Below, piece by piece: positions 7,067-8,001 of a stretch of DNA of 8,001 nt. Positions within the stretch are counted from its first letter, which is position 1. Every line of letters starts with the position of its first letter. The position numbers were made by a program, and so were the translations under genes. This DNA comes from an uncultured Erysipelotrichaceae bacterium (GTDB lineage: Bacteria > Bacillota_I > Bacilli_A > Erysipelotrichales > Erysipelotrichaceae), in NCBI GenBank assembly GCA_937957895.1, contig CALFEZ010000094.1:1-8001 (forward strand). Reading direction: 5' to 3'. The notes under the pieces were generated by a model. That model was not told the DNA's origin. It did no database searches and worked only from the letters and a program-made list of their open reading frames with translations.

Positions 7067-7072
7067 ATGATA
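7067..7072 (-). promoter_or_regulatory. Candidate -10 box for the leftward gene run
   Basis: TATCAT on the minus strand matches 5/6 of TATAAT. It would place the transcript start near 7060, giving a leader of about 30 bases that includes the AAAAGG site of the transporter gene. The -35 region 17 bases upstream (ATATCA) is poor (3/6). A promoter must lie close to here because the neighbouring gene is divergent, but which box is used is uncertain. Confidence 0.38.
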
Positions 7073-7089
7073 CAGAAAATAAAGATGAA

Positions 7090-7098
7090 TGATATAAT
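7090..7098 (+). promoter_or_regulatory. Extended -10 promoter of the threonine aldolase gene
   Basis: TGATATAAT is a perfect TATAAT (7093-7098) preceded by the TGn extension, which can make up for the weak -35 region (GATACA at 7069-7074, 3/6 match, 18-base spacer). The predicted start near 7105 leaves about an 18-base leader that includes the AAGGTG ribosome binding site (7112-7117). No operator-like inverted repeat or terminator was seen in the short leader. Confidence 0.65.
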
Positions 7099-7122
7099 AG
7101 CAACCATAGAGAAGGTGAAAGT

Positions 7123-8001
7123 ATGAACTATATCGATTTTCGCAGTGACACCGTCACAAAACCAACACCTGCCATGAGAGAAGCAATGGCAAACGCCGTT
7201 GTTGGGGATGATGTTTATGAAGATGATCCCACAGTCAAAGAGTTAGAGCGATTGGCTGCAGAGAAACTTGGGATGGAAGCAGCACTTTTTGTGGCAAGTG
7301 GGACCATGGGCAATCAGCTTGCGATCATGACCCATACCCAAAGAGGAGATGAGATCCTTATAGGATCTGGTCATCATATCTTGAACTATGAAGTGGGAGC
7401 TATGGCTGTTTTGTCCGCTGTGAATGTAAGAACCATCCATCACCCGGTTGTTACAGGCAAAACGATCATTGAGAATATTCGAGCGGAGAACATCCATTTT
7501 CCCAAGACTTCATGTGTATGTTTGGAAAATGCACTTTCAAATGGCACAGTAATCGATACCAAAATATTTCAAGACAGTATCGTTACTGCCAAAAAACATG
7601 GATTGAAAGTGCATATTGATGGAGCAAGGATTTTCAATGCAGCAGTTGCATTACAAACTGAAGTCAAAGATCTGATCAGAGGAACCGATTCGATCATGTT
7701 CTGTCTATCGAAGGGACTTGCAGCTCCCATTGGTTCGATTTTGGCAGGTAGTAGGGATTCCATTGAAAAAGCACGAAAAAATCGTAAAATCCTCGGTGGT
7801 GGATGGAGACAAGCAGGAGTGATAGCTGCAAGTGGCATTGTCGCGATCAATGACATGATCGAAAGATTATCCATCGATCATGATCATGCCAAGTTGCTGG
7901 CAAGATCATTAGATGAAATAGAAGACATCCAAGTTGATTTTGATCGGTTGGATATCAATATGGTATATTTTTCATTTGCTCGTCCTGTTGATGATGGTTT
8001 T
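7123..8001 (+). CDS. ltaE: Low-specificity L-threonine aldolase, 3' end cut off
   Basis: PLP-dependent fold-type I enzyme that splits L-threonine or L-allo-threonine into glycine and acetaldehyde; cytoplasmic. The visible 293 residues run to the right edge with no stop. The family is about 340 residues, so roughly 50 are missing. Diagnostic motifs are DFRSDTVTKPTPAMREAM (5-22), VGDDVYEDDPTVKELE (27-42), FVASGTMGNQLA (56-67), the GHHILNYE region (83-90) with the PLP-stacking histidine, LENALSNGTV (134-143), HIDGARIFNAAV (164-175) with the pyridine-binding D166, and CLSKGLAAPIGS (194-205) with the Schiff-base lysine K197. The usual DVYGEDPTV reads DVYEDDPTV, a mild change. LENALSNGTV replaces the LENTHN form of many Proteobacteria. 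AAGGTG (7112-7117) lies 5 bases before the ATG. It is transcribed divergently from the transporter/U32 run with its own extended -10 promoter, so it is not part of that operon. Confidence 0.95.
   Translation, partial: MNYIDFRSDTVTKPTPAMREAMANAVVGDDVYEDDPTVKELERLAAEKLGMEAALFVASGTMGNQLAIMTHTQRGDEILIGSGHHILNYEVGAMAVLSAVNVRTIHHPVVTGKTIIENIRAENIHFPKTSCVCLENALSNGTVIDTKIFQDSIVTAKKHGLKVHIDGARIFNAAVALQTEVKDLIRGTDSIMFCLSKGLAAPIGSILAGSRDSIEKARKNRKILGGGWRQAGVIAASGIVAINDMIERLSIDHDHAKLLARSLDEIEDIQVDFDRLDINMVYFSFARPVDDGF

Noticed and set aside
7029..7103. Longer N-terminus of the MFS transporter starting at 7103 or 7049
   Set aside because: Neither upstream ATG has a ribosome binding site. The extra residues would be encoded across the divergent promoter region, while 7028 has AAAAGG at 8 bases.
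7876..7890. Palindromic run around GATCATGATCATG inside the threonine aldolase gene as a possible operator
   Set aside because: It lies deep in coding sequence and is explained by Ile/Asp/His codons together with the general GATC excess of the window.
1..8001. Alternative genetic code (TGA as Trp), considered because of the Mollicutes-like look
   Set aside because: TGA ends four genes exactly at the overlaps with the next start, and Trp residues at conserved positions are encoded by TGG.

Overview
The window reads as an ordinary chromosomal stretch from a low-to-moderate GC, Gram-positive-like bacterium (Bacillota, or an Acholeplasma/Izemoplasma-type relative). The reasons are purine-rich AAGGAG-type ribosome binding sites, sigma-A-like promoters, and a neighbouring pair of U32-family genes of the YrrN/YrrO type known from Bacillus. 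TGA is used as a stop in four of the six complete or start-resolved genes, often inside tight gene overlaps, and tryptophan is written TGG. The standard bacterial code therefore applies, not the Mycoplasma TGA=Trp code. The genus cannot be fixed from the sequence alone. There are no mobile elements, CRISPR arrays, tRNAs or rRNAs, and no gene-free stretch over 100 bases.

Layout. Six genes run leftwards (minus strand) as one tightly packed array from about 7028 to the left edge: an MFS-type membrane transporter; a cysteine-poor U32 protein (TrhP1/YrrN-like); a full U32 protein with the iron-sulfur-type cysteines (TrhP2/YrrO-like); a TrmH-family SPOUT RNA methyltransferase; glutamine-dependent NAD+ synthetase (nadE); and an AI-2E-family membrane protein cut by the left edge. 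The first four are joined by stop/start overlaps of 1, 4 and 4 bases, which suggests translational coupling. The last two each follow a 41-base gap. The gap before nadE contains a near-consensus promoter, so nadE (and perhaps the AI-2E gene) may be transcribed independently. On the plus strand, from 7123 to the right edge, is a divergently transcribed low-specificity L-threonine aldolase with its own extended -10 promoter in the 94-base shared control region.

How the genes fit together. The U32 pair resembles the Bacillus TrhP1/TrhP2 pair that makes 5-hydroxyuridine at tRNA wobble position 34. In Bacillus the adjacent gene encodes TrmR, a class I methyltransferase that converts this to 5-methoxyuridine. 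Here the gene coupled to the pair is instead a SPOUT (TrmH-family) methyltransferase with an altered third motif. That makes a wobble-modification cassette the most interesting hypothesis in the window, but it is an inference. nadE, the transporter, the AI-2E protein and the threonine aldolase look like ordinary housekeeping functions. A second signal is compositional: the tetranucleotide GATC is several times commoner than base composition predicts.
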